From assembly GCA_030263295.1 (NCBI GenBank), contig SZOS01000002.1:62001-126000 (forward strand): a DNA stretch of 64,000 bases, written 5' to 3'. How positions within the stretch are numbered: position 1 is the stretch's first letter; each line of letters begins with the position of its first letter. Of this stretch, positions 8,321-17,066 are shown piece after piece. The notes below the pieces were generated by a model. The model was given only the letters and a program-made list of their open reading frames with translations. It made no database searches and was not told the DNA's origin. This DNA is from Dokdonella_A sp014338185. Its GTDB lineage: Bacteria > Pseudomonadota > Gammaproteobacteria > Xanthomonadales > Rhodanobacteraceae. Both the position numbers and the translations under genes were made by a program.

Positions 8321-9508
8321 ATGCGTACCGCAACGCTGGCGCTGGCCGTCGCCGTCACATTGGGCTGCCCGGCCGTCAAGGCCATGGCACACACGGCAGG
8401 CCCGCAATCCATCGGCAATACCGAAGAACTGGCAAGGCTGCAGGCGCAGATCGCGGCACTGCAGGTCCAGGTGGAACAGCTCGCCGCGCGCCAGCAGGCG
8501 CCGCAGGCGGCCACGCCCAAGGAACCGACCGACGGCGAAAAGCGCGTGGCCGCGCTTGAGAAGCTCGTCAACCGCTCAAGGATCGGAGCCACCGCGTTCT
8601 TCGATGTCACACACCGCGACAACACGCGCAATGGCAGCCGGACCGATGATTCGGGCATCGGCTTCGATGTCAGGCGCTTTTACCTGTCGTTCGACCACGC
8701 GTTCGACCAGCGTTGGTCGATGAACCTGACCAGTGACTTCAAGTACATCAGCTCCGATGGCGAGACCAACCTGTTCGTGAAGAAGGCCTATCTGCAGGGC
8801 AAGCTCTCGCCGTTGGCGACGCTGCGCCTGGGATCGGCCAACATGGCGTGGATTCCCCTGGTGGAGGATTGGTACGGCTACCGCTTCGTCGAAGGCACGC
8901 TCGTCGATCGCCAGCGCATGGGCACCTCCGCCGACTGGGGCGCGCACGTGCATGGGGGCCACGGCTGGATCAACTACCAGGTGTCGGTGGTCAACGGCGC
9001 GGGATACAAGAACCCGTCACGCTCCAGCCAGGTCGATGTCGAGGCGCGCGTGGGCGTGCAGCCGACACCGGGGCTGATCGTCGCGTTGGGCACCTATCAT
9101 GGCAAGCTCGGCAGCGATACGCACGCTTCGCCGGCACTGCGCAGCGCCAGGCGCGGCAATGCCATGGTCGCATGGCGCCATGCCGGCCTGCGTCTGGGTG
9201 CGGAATGGTTCCAGGCCGACAACTGGAAAACGGTGGCGCGCGGGGATGCCGATCGTGCCACCGGCTGGTCGCTGTGGGGCAGCCACGATTTCGGCACGGT
9301 CGAGGCGTTCGCGCGCTACGATCGCGCCCGGCCCAGCCGCCGGCTCGATCCGGCACTGACCGACAGCTACTGGCATGCCGGTCTGGCCATGCCGCTGACC
9401 AAGGACATCAAGCTCGCCTTTGCCTGCAAGCAGGGGCGCCTGCGCAATGGCGCCAGCATCGATACGCGCGAGCGTGAATGCGGCGTGTGGGGCATGGCGG
9501 CCTATTGA
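8321..9508 (+). CDS. Phosphate-selective porin (OprO/OprP family)
   Basis: This 395-residue outer-membrane beta-barrel has a signal peptide (MRTATLALAVAVTLGCPAVKA) and a short N-terminal coiled coil of ELARLQAQIAALQVQVEQL type, as in OprP/OprO trimeric porins. Alternating amphipathic strands follow, and the protein ends in an aromatic residue. The ATG at 8321 is preceded by AAGGA at good spacing; the longer frame from 8204 runs through the Pho-box-like site and is rejected. Divergent orientation from pstS and the operator between them imply induction under phosphate limitation to bring phosphate across the outer membrane. Substrate selectivity is inferred from family and context. Confidence 0.82.
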   Translation: MRTATLALAVAVTLGCPAVKAMAHTAGPQSIGNTEELARLQAQIAALQVQVEQLAARQQAPQAATPKEPTDGEKRVAALEKLVNRSRIGATAFFDVTHRDNTRNGSRTDDSGIGFDVRRFYLSFDHAFDQRWSMNLTSDFKYISSDGETNLFVKKAYLQGKLSPLATLRLGSANMAWIPLVEDWYGYRFVEGTLVDRQRMGTSADWGAHVHGGHGWINYQVSVVNGAGYKNPSRSSQVDVEARVGVQPTPGLIVALGTYHGKLGSDTHASPALRSARRGNAMVAWRHAGLRLGAEWFQADNWKTVARGDADRATGWSLWGSHDFGTVEAFARYDRARPSRRLDPALTDSYWHAGLAMPLTKDIKLAFACKQGRLRNGASIDTRERECGVWGMAAY

Positions 9509-9545
9509 GTGGCCGGTCCCGTGTGCGGCGGTGGCGCGATGGCGT

Positions 9546-9572
9546 ATCCGGCGCGCCGGCCTTGCGCCGGAT
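9546..9572. terminator. Hairpin between convergent porin and EF-G-like genes
   Basis: ATCCGGCGC and GCGCCGGAT form a perfect 9-base stem around a 9-base loop, between the two convergent stop codons. There is no T-run on either side, so it is at best a weak bidirectional terminator. Confidence 0.35.
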
Positions 9573-9645
9573 CCTTGCCGTACCACCCCGCGGGCCGTGG
9601 GTGGCGCGCTGCCGCCGGCCCGGCCGCAAGCGCGCCGCGCCGGCT

Positions 9646-11688
9646 TCAGTCTTCTTCGGGCTTGGGCTTGTAGGCCTCCACCAGCTGCTTCTGCACCTGC
9701 GCGGGAACCGGTTCGTAGTGGCTGAACTCGATCGTGTAGCGTCCCTCGCCGCCGGTCAGTGCCTTGAGTTCGGTCTGGTAGTCGACGATCTCGGCCAGCG
9801 GCACCTGTGCCTTCACCACGATCTCACCGCCGCGCAGCGAGTCGGTGCCGTTGATGCGCGCACGCTTGCTGGCCAGGCCGCCGGTGACGTCGCCCATGTG
9901 CGCATTGGACACGGTCACGTCGAGGTTGACGATCGGTTCGAGCACCTGCGGCTTGGCGTTGGCGATCGCTTCGATGAAGGCCTTCTTGCCCGCCGACACG
10001 AACGCGATCTCCTTGGAGTCGACCGGGTGGTACTTGCCGTCGTACACGATCACGCGCACGTCCTGCAGCGGGTGGCCCGCGATCGCACCCTGTTCGAGCA
10101 CCTGGCGCACGCCCTTTTCCACCGCGGGGATGAACTGGCCCGGGATCGTGCCGCCCTTGACCTCGTCGACGAACTCGAAGCCGCCGCCGCGCGGCAACGG
10201 CTCGATGCGCAGGAACACCTCGCCGAACTGGCCCGCGCCGCCGGTCTGCTTCTTGTGGCGATGGTGGCCTTCGGCCTTGGCGCCGATGGTCTCGCGGTAG
10301 GCGATGCGCGGCGGGCGCGTGGTCACTTCCACGCCGTAGCGTTCGCGCATGCGTTCGAGCATGAGCTTGAGGTGCAGGTCGGACAGGCCCCGGATGATGG
10401 TCTCGTTGAGCTCCTTGTTGTGCTCGATGCGGAAGCACGGGTCTTCCTCGCCCAGCCGCGCCAGCGCATTGGCCAGCTTCTGTTCCTGGCCCTTGTGGGC
10501 GGGCTGCACCGCGAGGCCGAACATCGGCAACGGGAAATCGATCGGCGCGAGGCGGATCTGGTCCTCGTCGTGCGAGTCGTGCAGCACCGCGTCGAAATGG
10601 ATCTCCTCGACCTTGGCCACCGCGGCGATGTCGCCGGCGACGGCCTGTTCGATCTCCAGGTGGTCCTTGCCCTTGAGCCGGAACAGGTGGCCGACCTTGA
10701 ACGGCTTCTTGCCGTCGTCGATGAACAGCTGGGTGTCCCGGCGCACGGTGCCCTGGTGCACGCGGAACACGCTGAGCTTGCCCACGAACGGGTCGTTGAC
10801 GATCTTGAACACGTCGGCGATCACGTGCAGCGTGGGATCGGGCGTGGCGGTGATCGGCTGCGCGGAGCTGCCCTTGACGAACGGGGGCGGGTTGCCCTCG
10901 AGCGGGTTGGGCAGCAACTTCGTGGCGAGGTCGAGCAAGGCCTGGACGCCCGCGCCGGTGCGCGCCGAGACGAAGCAGATCGGCACGAGGTGGCCTTCGC
11001 GCAGGCACTGCTCGAAGGCATCGTGCAGCTCGCTGCCCGACAGCCCGGCCTCGCCCTGCTCGAGGTAGTGCCCCATCACGCTCTCGTTGATCTCGACCAC
11101 CTGGTCGATGATCTGCTGGTGCGCTTGCGCCACCGAGGCGAAATCGGCCTCGCCCTGTGGCTGGAAGAAGCAGTCCACCACGGCGCTGCCGCCCTGCGCG
11201 GGCAGGTTGATCGGCAGGCATTCCTTGCCGAATTCGTCGCGCAGCGCCTCCACCAGCCCTTCCAGGTCGGCGCCGTCGTGGTCGATCTTGTTGACGATGA
11301 GGATCCGGCACAGGCCGCGCCGCTTGGCGCGCTCCATGAGCCGGCGCGTGTTGTGCACGATGCCGGTGCCCGCATCGACCACGATCGCGCAGGTCTCCAC
11401 CGCGCTCAAGGCCGACAGCGTGGCACCGCGGAACTCGTGGAAACCGGGTGTGTCGATGAGGTTGATGTGGATGCCGGCGGTGTCGATCGAGGCGATCGAG
11501 GCGCTGATCGAATGCTTGCGCTCCCTTTCCATCGGGTCGTGGTCGGACACCGTGGTGCCCTTGTCGACCGAGCCTGCCGTCTGGATTGCGCCGCCGGCAT
11601 GCAGCAGGGCTTCGAACAACGTGGTTTTGCCGGCGCCCGCTTGGCCCGCCAGGGCGATGTTGCGGATGTCTGGGGTGCTGTAGGACAT
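9646..11688 (-). CDS. EF-G-like translation GTPase (second, non-canonical EF-G)
   Basis: This 680-residue protein has the EF-G domain order: G domain, domain II, and domains III-V. The G1 loop reads GQAGAGKTT (from residue 15) in place of the AHIDAGKTT of housekeeping EF-G; G3 is DTPGF and G4 is NKID. The C-terminal half contains RGLSDLHLKLMLERMRERYG and PPRIAYRETI, as in EF-G domains III and IV. The length is slightly under the roughly 700 of canonical EF-G. It is monocistronic with GGAGG 6 bases before ATG, and no ribosomal protein or tuf genes lie nearby. It therefore belongs to the EF-G-like or EF-G II group, whose physiological role is poorly defined; ribosome-linked GTPase activity is inferred. 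Confidence 0.85.
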   Translation of the reverse strand: MSYSTPDIRNIALAGQAGAGKTTLFEALLHAGGAIQTAGSVDKGTTVSDHDPMERERKHSISASIASIDTAGIHINLIDTPGFHEFRGATLSALSAVETCAIVVDAGTGIVHNTRRLMERAKRRGLCRILIVNKIDHDGADLEGLVEALRDEFGKECLPINLPAQGGSAVVDCFFQPQGEADFASVAQAHQQIIDQVVEINESVMGHYLEQGEAGLSGSELHDAFEQCLREGHLVPICFVSARTGAGVQALLDLATKLLPNPLEGNPPPFVKGSSAQPITATPDPTLHVIADVFKIVNDPFVGKLSVFRVHQGTVRRDTQLFIDDGKKPFKVGHLFRLKGKDHLEIEQAVAGDIAAVAKVEEIHFDAVLHDSHDEDQIRLAPIDFPLPMFGLAVQPAHKGQEQKLANALARLGEEDPCFRIEHNKELNETIIRGLSDLHLKLMLERMRERYGVEVTTRPPRIAYRETIGAKAEGHHRHKKQTGGAGQFGEVFLRIEPLPRGGGFEFVDEVKGGTIPGQFIPAVEKGVRQVLEQGAIAGHPLQDVRVIVYDGKYHPVDSKEIAFVSAGKKAFIEAIANAKPQVLEPIVNLDVTVSNAHMGDVTGGLASKRARINGTDSLRGGEIVVKAQVPLAEIVDYQTELKALTGGEGRYTIEFSHYEPVPAQVQKQLVEAYKPKPEED

Positions 11689-11969
11689 GGTCGACCTCCG
11701 GTAGCAATCGGTGGGACCGTCACGGCGACCGCTTCGCTGCGTCCGTGCCGGCGCAGGAGGCTGGCGGTCATGGCGGGGTGCGCCGCAGCGTCAGTGCGAC
11801 GACGGCATAGCCTCGTGCGTTTGCCTGACCGCGGTCAAGGTGCAATGCGCGACCTGCCGGACGGCTGCGCCCCGCTGCCACCGGCCACTGCCGGCAAGGT
11901 CGTGATCGGGCAGGGTTTAACCTCGCTTTAGCAGCCGCTCGGTAAGCTGCCCCGCTTTGCGAACCAGGT

Positions 11970-12746
11970 GTGTTCTTGGCCGATCCCGACCACCCCGCGC
12001 CGCCGGCGGCCGCCGCCCCGCGCGAAATCCTGCTGCACGCGCCGGGATCGCTGCGACTGGCCAGCGACGCCTTGCCGTGGCAACGCAGCCTGCGCTGGGA
12101 CAAGCCGGTGCGCGAACGGCGCGTGGTCTGGCTCGGCCTCGTGCTCGCGATCGCGGCAACCGTGATCGAACTGGGCGGCTTCATGCTCGGCATGCATTCC
12201 TACCGCACCGCGCACTGGCGCCGCGCGACCGCGCCGCAGGTCATCACCGTGCAGTTGATCGAGCCGATCAGCGAACTGCCGCCGGCGCCGCCCGAGCCCG
12301 AGCCACCGATCGTGGTGCGTCCCAGCCGCATCGCGATCGCGCCACCGCAGGTGCGTGCGGCCACGCCACCGCCGACCCGCGCGGAACCCGACAGCGACGC
12401 GATGCGCGCGCGTATGGGCAGCGCGGGCGCGGCCCCGCTCAAGCTGTTCAATGCCGACGGCAGCGTGCAGTTGGGCGCAGGCGCGACGCCACTGCAGGCA
12501 CCCGCCGCGCCGGCGCCGCGCAGCGAGCGCGAGGCCGCGCAGCAGCGCTGGGCGAAGATCGAGGAACGCGGCAATCCGCTCAGCTGCCGCAAGACGCGCT
12601 TTGCCGCCGCGTTCAGGCCCGATGAGAGCGTGGGCACCGCCGTCGCGCGCAAGTACCTCGGGTGGATCGGCCTGGCCGACCCGCAGGCGATTGCGCATGA
12701 GAGGCAGAAACGCGCCGAGTCGGGCGGCTGCGAGCCGGCGCCGTGA
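11970..12746 (+). CDS. Proline-rich single-span membrane protein of unknown function
   Basis: Not recognised. The 258-residue product has a basic N-terminal cytoplasmic part of about 50 residues, one transmembrane helix near residues 53-75 (VVWLGLVLAIAATVIELGGF), and a Pro/Ala/Glu-rich periplasmic stretch with PPAPPEPEPP, similar in composition to TonB-type linkers. A Cys-containing C-terminal region of about 80 residues includes NPLSCRKTRFAAAF and ends with a second Cys near the tail. The GTG start at 11970 is uncertain because no clear ribosome binding site is visible; TTG at 11976 is an alternative. No TonB C-terminal domain is evident, and no ExbB/ExbD neighbours are present. It lies alone between the EF-G-like gene and the HAD-UbiA gene. 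Confidence 0.65.
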   Translation: MFLADPDHPAPPAAAAPREILLHAPGSLRLASDALPWQRSLRWDKPVRERRVVWLGLVLAIAATVIELGGFMLGMHSYRTAHWRRATAPQVITVQLIEPISELPPAPPEPEPPIVVRPSRIAIAPPQVRAATPPPTRAEPDSDAMRARMGSAGAAPLKLFNADGSVQLGAGATPLQAPAAPAPRSEREAAQQRWAKIEERGNPLSCRKTRFAAAFRPDESVGTAVARKYLGWIGLADPQAIAHERQKRAESGGCEPAP

Positions 12747-12825
12747 CCCGTCGCGGCGCGTGCCCGGCCGCGCAAACTTGCCTATGCTTGCGCCGCGCCA
12801 TGCGGCGCGGGCGATGCGTGGGCGC

Positions 12826-14244
12826 ATGACGGTGGGTGGCGAAGTCGCAGTGTGCGTGGACATGGACGGCACCCTGGTCCTGAGCGACCTCGGGGTCGAG
12901 TCGGTGTTCGCGTTGCTGCGTCGCAACCCGTTGTACCTGCTGCTGCTGCCGTGGTGGCTGCGGCGCGGCCTGGCCGCGTTCAAGCGCGAGATCGCGCGGC
13001 GCGTCGAACTGGACGTGACGCGGTTGCCGTACGACGCGCGCGTGCTGGCCTGGCTGCGCGGGCAGGACGCTCGGCCGCGGCTGCTGTGCACCGCCTCGGA
13101 TGCGCGCCTGGCCGAGGCGGTGGCGCGGCACCTGGGCGGCTTCGACGCGGTGCTGGCCAGTGACGGCCGCGTCAACCTCGCCGGCGCGCGCAAGGCCGCG
13201 GCGCTGGTCGCGCGCTGCGGCGAGCGCGGCTTCGACTATGCCGGCAATGCGCGCGCCGACCTCAAGGTGTGGGCACACGCGCGCAATGCGATCGTGGTCA
13301 ACGCGCCCGCACCCGTGCTGCGCGCCGCGCAGGCGCAGGGGCGCGTGGCGCGCGTGTTCGCGCGCGAGCATGCGCCGTGGCGCGAATGCTGGCGCGCATT
13401 GCGCCCGCACCAGTGGGCCAAGAACCTGCTCGTGTTCGTCGCGCCGCTGGCCGCGCATCGCCTCGACGCCGGCACCGTGGCCCATGCCCTGGTCGCATTC
13501 GCCGCGTTCTGCCTGTGCGCATCGGCGGCCTACGTGCTCAACGACCTGCTCGACCTGGAAGCCGACCGGCAGCATCCGCGCAAGCGCGAACGGGTGTTCG
13601 CGGCCGGGCGCCTGTCGCCACTGGCCGGCTTGTGGCTGGTGCCGCTGCTGCTGCTCGCGGCGCTGGCCTGGGCGAGCCTGCTCGGGCAAGGCTTCGTGCT
13701 CGTGCTGCTCGGCTACGGCCTCACCACGCTCATGTACTCGTTGTGGTTCAAGCGTCTGCCGGCGCTCGATGTCGTGGTGCTCGCGCTGCTGTACACGCTG
13801 CGCATCGTCGCCGGCGGCGTCGCGATACCGGTCGAGGTGTCGGGCTGGCTGCTCGCGTTCGCGCTGTGCCTGTTCCTCGGCCTGGCCCTGCTCAAGCGCG
13901 AAATCGAGTTCGCACGCGTGCCCGCGGCGGGCGACAGCCGGCTCGGCGGCCGCGGCTATCGCCACCGCCAGCGCGCGTTGCTGCGCGGTTGCGGCATCGC
14001 GGCCGGCAGCGCCGCGGTGGTGGTGCTCGCGCTGTACGTCGACAGCACCAAGAGCGCGGCGCTGTACACGCATCCCGACCGCCTGTGGGGCCTGGTCGCG
14101 CTGCTCGCGCTGTGGCTCGCGCGGCTGTGGCAGCTCGCCACGCGCGGCCGCATGCACGACGACCCGCTCGTGTTCGCGCTCACCGACCGCACCAGCCTCG
14201 CCGCGCTGGCACTGGGCGCGGCGCTGGTGCTGCTGGCGATGTGA
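12826..14244 (+). CDS. HAD-UbiA fusion, membrane prenyltransferase
   Basis: The 472-residue protein joins two domains. Residues 1-190 form a HAD-like phosphatase domain with motif I CVDMDGTLVLSD and a later LLCTASDARLAEAV motif. Residues 200-472 form a UbiA-type prenyltransferase with 7-9 transmembrane helices and the Mg-polyprenyl-diphosphate motif NDLLDLEADRQHP at about residue 238. UbiA enzymes transfer a polyprenyl group from its diphosphate; the closest single-domain type is decaprenyl-phosphate phosphoribosyltransferase, where the acceptor is PRPP. The fused HAD domain could then dephosphorylate the product. The acceptor is not determinable from sequence. The ATG at 12826 starts just before motif I; an in-frame ATG at 12784 would add 14 residues. 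Confidence 0.82.
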   Translation: MTVGGEVAVCVDMDGTLVLSDLGVESVFALLRRNPLYLLLLPWWLRRGLAAFKREIARRVELDVTRLPYDARVLAWLRGQDARPRLLCTASDARLAEAVARHLGGFDAVLASDGRVNLAGARKAAALVARCGERGFDYAGNARADLKVWAHARNAIVVNAPAPVLRAAQAQGRVARVFAREHAPWRECWRALRPHQWAKNLLVFVAPLAAHRLDAGTVAHALVAFAAFCLCASAAYVLNDLLDLEADRQHPRKRERVFAAGRLSPLAGLWLVPLLLLAALAWASLLGQGFVLVLLGYGLTTLMYSLWFKRLPALDVVVLALLYTLRIVAGGVAIPVEVSGWLLAFALCLFLGLALLKREIEFARVPAAGDSRLGGRGYRHRQRALLRGCGIAAGSAAVVVLALYVDSTKSAALYTHPDRLWGLVALLALWLARLWQLATRGRMHDDPLVFALTDRTSLAALALGAALVLLAM

Positions 14245-14272
14245 GGCAACGGCCCACGCCGATGGGTGGCGC

Positions 14273-16477
14273 CTACAGCATCCGCATCAGCTCCGGCAGC
14301 AGCGGCAGCTTGCGCACGCGCACGGTGGTGGCGGCGTACACCGCGTTGGCGAGGGCGGGGCCGGCGCTCGCGATCGCCCACGCGGGGTCGATCGCGGCCT
14401 GGTCCGAGGCGATCACGTGCACCTGGGTCGTGCGCGGCGACAGGCCGAGGCGGGGCAGCGGATAGTCGGCGAGGCCGCGCTGCTGCACGCGCGCATCCTT
14501 GAACGTGATGGCCTGTTGCAGCGTGGCGGCGATGCCGTCGAGCGTGGCGCCCGCGAGCTGTTGCGTGGTGTTGAGTGGATTGATGACGCGGCCGATGTCG
14601 GCCACGCACACCGCGCGCTGGATGTGCAGCTGGCCGTCGTCGACCGACACCTCGAACGCGTGGGCGAAGCAGCCGCCCGGCAGCGCATGGCAGGCGATGC
14701 CCAGGCCCTGGCCACCGCTGCGCGGCGTGCTCCAGTCGATGCGCGCGGCGCATTCGCGCAGCACGCGGGCCAGGCGCGCGCTGGCGTCCGCGTCGGTGCC
14801 TGCGGGCGGCGGCGTGGCTTCCAGCATCGCGAGCCGGAACCTGAGCGGGTCCTGGCGCGACACCACCGCGAGTTCGTCGATGAAGCATTGCACCGCGAAC
14901 GCGCGCAGCGCATCGAGCCAGGGACCGCCGGCGAGCGGCACGCGCGTGGCCAGCGGGTGGAACACCTGTTCGAGATGGGCGACATGGCCCGCGGGAAAGT
15001 CACCCGCGCCGAGCAATCCCGCATTGGGCGTGGCCGGGTCCAGCGGCGTCGCCGCGCAGTGGTGGGTCCAGGCGGTGATGCGCTTGTGGTCGTCGAGCGA
15101 GGCGGCCAGCCAGTGCACGGCAAACGGGCGATAGCGGTCGTGCTGCAGGTCGTCCCCGCGCGTCCACATGAGCTTGATCGGCTTGCCCGCGGCCTTGGCC
15201 ACCAGCACCGCCTCGGTGAGCGCGTCGTGGTCGAGCCGACGCCCGAAGCCGCCGCCGCCGCGCGGCAGCTCGATGGCGATGTCCTTGCGCTGCAGGCCGG
15301 TGAGGCGCGCGACCAGGCGCGAGGCGCCATCGGGATCCTGCAGCGCCGCGACCACGCGCGCGCCGTCCTGCTTGAGCTCGACCAGCGCATTGAGCGGCTC
15401 CATCAGCGCATGGGCGAGCAGTGGCAGTTCGTAACGCGCCTCGATGCGGTGGCGCGCCGGCCGCCGGCGCTGGCGCGCGGCATCGCCGTCCTTGCGCACC
15501 ACGATGCCCGGGCCGGCGCCATCGAGTGCGGCATGCGCGCTCGCGCGCAGCGCGCTGCTGCTGGTGGCGGCGGCGTCAGCGGGCACCTGCCACTCGAGCA
15601 CGAGTGCGGCGCGACCCTGCAGCGCGGCCCAGGTGTGGCGCGCCAGCACCACCACGCCCGTCGCCGCCGCCGCGGCGTCGGCACCGGGCAGTTCCAGTAC
15701 CTCGACCACGCCCGCGATCTTGCGCGCGGCGCTGTCGTCGAACCGGGCCAGGCTGCCGCCGAGGTGCGGGCAGCGTGCGATCACCGCGACCAGCGCGTCG
15801 GGGCCGTAGGTGTCGATGCCGTACACGCGCGCACCGGTCACGATCGCCTGCGCATCGGCCGTGGACGTGGGCTGGCCCACGCGCGTGTAGGCGCTGGCGG
15901 CCTTGAGCGGCAGCTGCGCCGGCGGCGTGAACGTGGCCGCGCTGCGCACCAGCGCACCGTAGCTGAGCGTGCGGCCGTCGCCCGCCACCACGGTGCCGGC
16001 CTCGGTGCGCAACTGTTCGGGGGGCAGGTTCCATTCGCGCGCGGCGGCCTGCAGCAGCAGCCAGCGTGCGCTGGCGCCGGCCTGGCGCAGCTGCGCGAGC
16101 GCGGCCGGCAGCGTCGCCGCGGGGCCCTGCGCGCCATACAGCGTGGCATCGCCGCCGCCGTCGGCCGCGACGTAGCCGTAGGGCAGCTGCACCACGCGCA
16201 CGCGTGCCCAGTCGACGTCGAGTTCCTCGGCCACCAGCATCGGCAGCTCGGTGAACACGCCCTGGCCCACCTCGCATGCGGGCGCGCCGATCACCACGCG
16301 GCTGTCGCGCTCGATGCGCACGAACGGGCCGAGCGCGGTGAGATCGTCGCCGAGCAGTTCGGGCGGCACGTTGGGCGTGGGATCGGCCCACGCGCAGGGC
16401 GCCACCAGCAGCGCGCCGGTCGCGGTGAGGCCGATGCGCAACAGGCGGCGCCGGCCGTGGTCGATGCCGGTGCTCAC
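14273..16477 (-). CDS. Molybdenum hydroxylase large subunit (xanthine dehydrogenase/IorB family)
   Basis: This 734-residue protein carries a twin-arginine-type N-terminus (RRRLLRIGL followed by a hydrophobic stretch and a cleavage-like AWA-DP), so it is probably periplasmic. It has the CEVGQGVFTELPM signature of aldehyde oxidoreductase/isoquinoline oxidoreductase beta subunits, the GGGFGRRLDHD molybdopterin-binding loop and the PALANAVYAAT C-terminal helix. The usual Gly-Glu motif that supplies the catalytic base just before PALANA reads DPAWAIASAG here, so the conserved Glu seems to be missing. The GTG start overlaps the stop of the iron-sulfur subunit gene. The substrate is unknown, and no third cytochrome subunit or cofactor-maturation gene is visible. 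Confidence 0.85.
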   Translation of the reverse strand: MSTGIDHGRRRLLRIGLTATGALLVAPCAWADPTPNVPPELLGDDLTALGPFVRIERDSRVVIGAPACEVGQGVFTELPMLVAEELDVDWARVRVVQLPYGYVAADGGGDATLYGAQGPAATLPAALAQLRQAGASARWLLLQAAAREWNLPPEQLRTEAGTVVAGDGRTLSYGALVRSAATFTPPAQLPLKAASAYTRVGQPTSTADAQAIVTGARVYGIDTYGPDALVAVIARCPHLGGSLARFDDSAARKIAGVVEVLELPGADAAAAATGVVVLARHTWAALQGRAALVLEWQVPADAAATSSSALRASAHAALDGAGPGIVVRKDGDAARQRRRPARHRIEARYELPLLAHALMEPLNALVELKQDGARVVAALQDPDGASRLVARLTGLQRKDIAIELPRGGGGFGRRLDHDALTEAVLVAKAAGKPIKLMWTRGDDLQHDRYRPFAVHWLAASLDDHKRITAWTHHCAATPLDPATPNAGLLGAGDFPAGHVAHLEQVFHPLATRVPLAGGPWLDALRAFAVQCFIDELAVVSRQDPLRFRLAMLEATPPPAGTDADASARLARVLRECAARIDWSTPRSGGQGLGIACHALPGGCFAHAFEVSVDDGQLHIQRAVCVADIGRVINPLNTTQQLAGATLDGIAATLQQAITFKDARVQQRGLADYPLPRLGLSPRTTQVHVIASDQAAIDPAWAIASAGPALANAVYAATTVRVRKLPLLPELMRML

Positions 16478-16995
16478 TTGCGTTCACCGCGCAGCAGCTC
16501 GGCCGCGCGCGCGATCGCGCGCCGCACCTGCGGCTGGCTGCCGCAGCGGCACAGATTGCCGATCGCGGCGATGTCGTCCTCACCCGGGCGCGGCTTGCGC
16601 CGGAGCAGGTCGACCGCGGCCATGATCTGGCCCGCCTGGCAATAGCCGCACTGGATCGCATCGTGCTCGATCCACGCCTGCTGCACCGGGTGCAGCGTGT
16701 CGCCGGCCAGGCCCTCGATCGTGGTGACCTGGTGCGTGGCGGCCGCGCTCATCGGCACGGCGCAGGCGCGCGCGAGCTTGCCGTCGACCAGTACGCTGCA
16801 GGCGCCGCAGCCGCCGTCATCACAGCCGTACTTGGTGCCGGTCAGGCGCAGGCGGTCGCGCAGGAACCACAGCAGCGGCATCGCCGGGTCGCCGTCGTGG
16901 AAGTAGGGTTTGCCGTTGATGCTGATCGCCAGCGGCGCGGGAGGCTGCACGCGCGCGGCGGGCGTGGCGGCGGGCGGTTGGGTGGACTTGGGCAT
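16474..16995 (-). CDS. Molybdenum hydroxylase [2Fe-2S] small subunit (IorA-like)
   Basis: This 173-residue electron-transfer subunit partners the molybdopterin subunit directly downstream (GTGA overlap). A plant-type ferredoxin domain carries CDDGGCGACSVLVDG with the first cluster's cysteines, and the helical C-terminal domain holds the second cluster in CGYCQAGQIM and LCRCGSQPQVRRAI. About 25 Pro/Ala-rich residues precede the conserved INGKPYFHDG strand. The ATG at 16995 was chosen because the frame upstream runs through the APC permease in antisense. It has no signal peptide and is presumably co-exported with the large subunit. Confidence 0.9.
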   Translation of the reverse strand: MPKSTQPPAATPAARVQPPAPLAISINGKPYFHDGDPAMPLLWFLRDRLRLTGTKYGCDDGGCGACSVLVDGKLARACAVPMSAAATHQVTTIEGLAGDTLHPVQQAWIEHDAIQCGYCQAGQIMAAVDLLRRKPRPGEDDIAAIGNLCRCGSQPQVRRAIARAAELLRGERK

Positions 16996-17066
16996 CGGCG
17001 CATTGTCGCATTGCGCATCGTGTGCGGCGAGGGCAGGACGGGTGCCGGCACCGCGCGGGCGGCGTG

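Noticed and set aside
13100..16645. A 1181-codon plus-strand open frame spanning the UbiA and molybdenum hydroxylase region
   Set aside because: It crosses several real genes on both strands, and its translation is Arg/Ala-rich without motifs.
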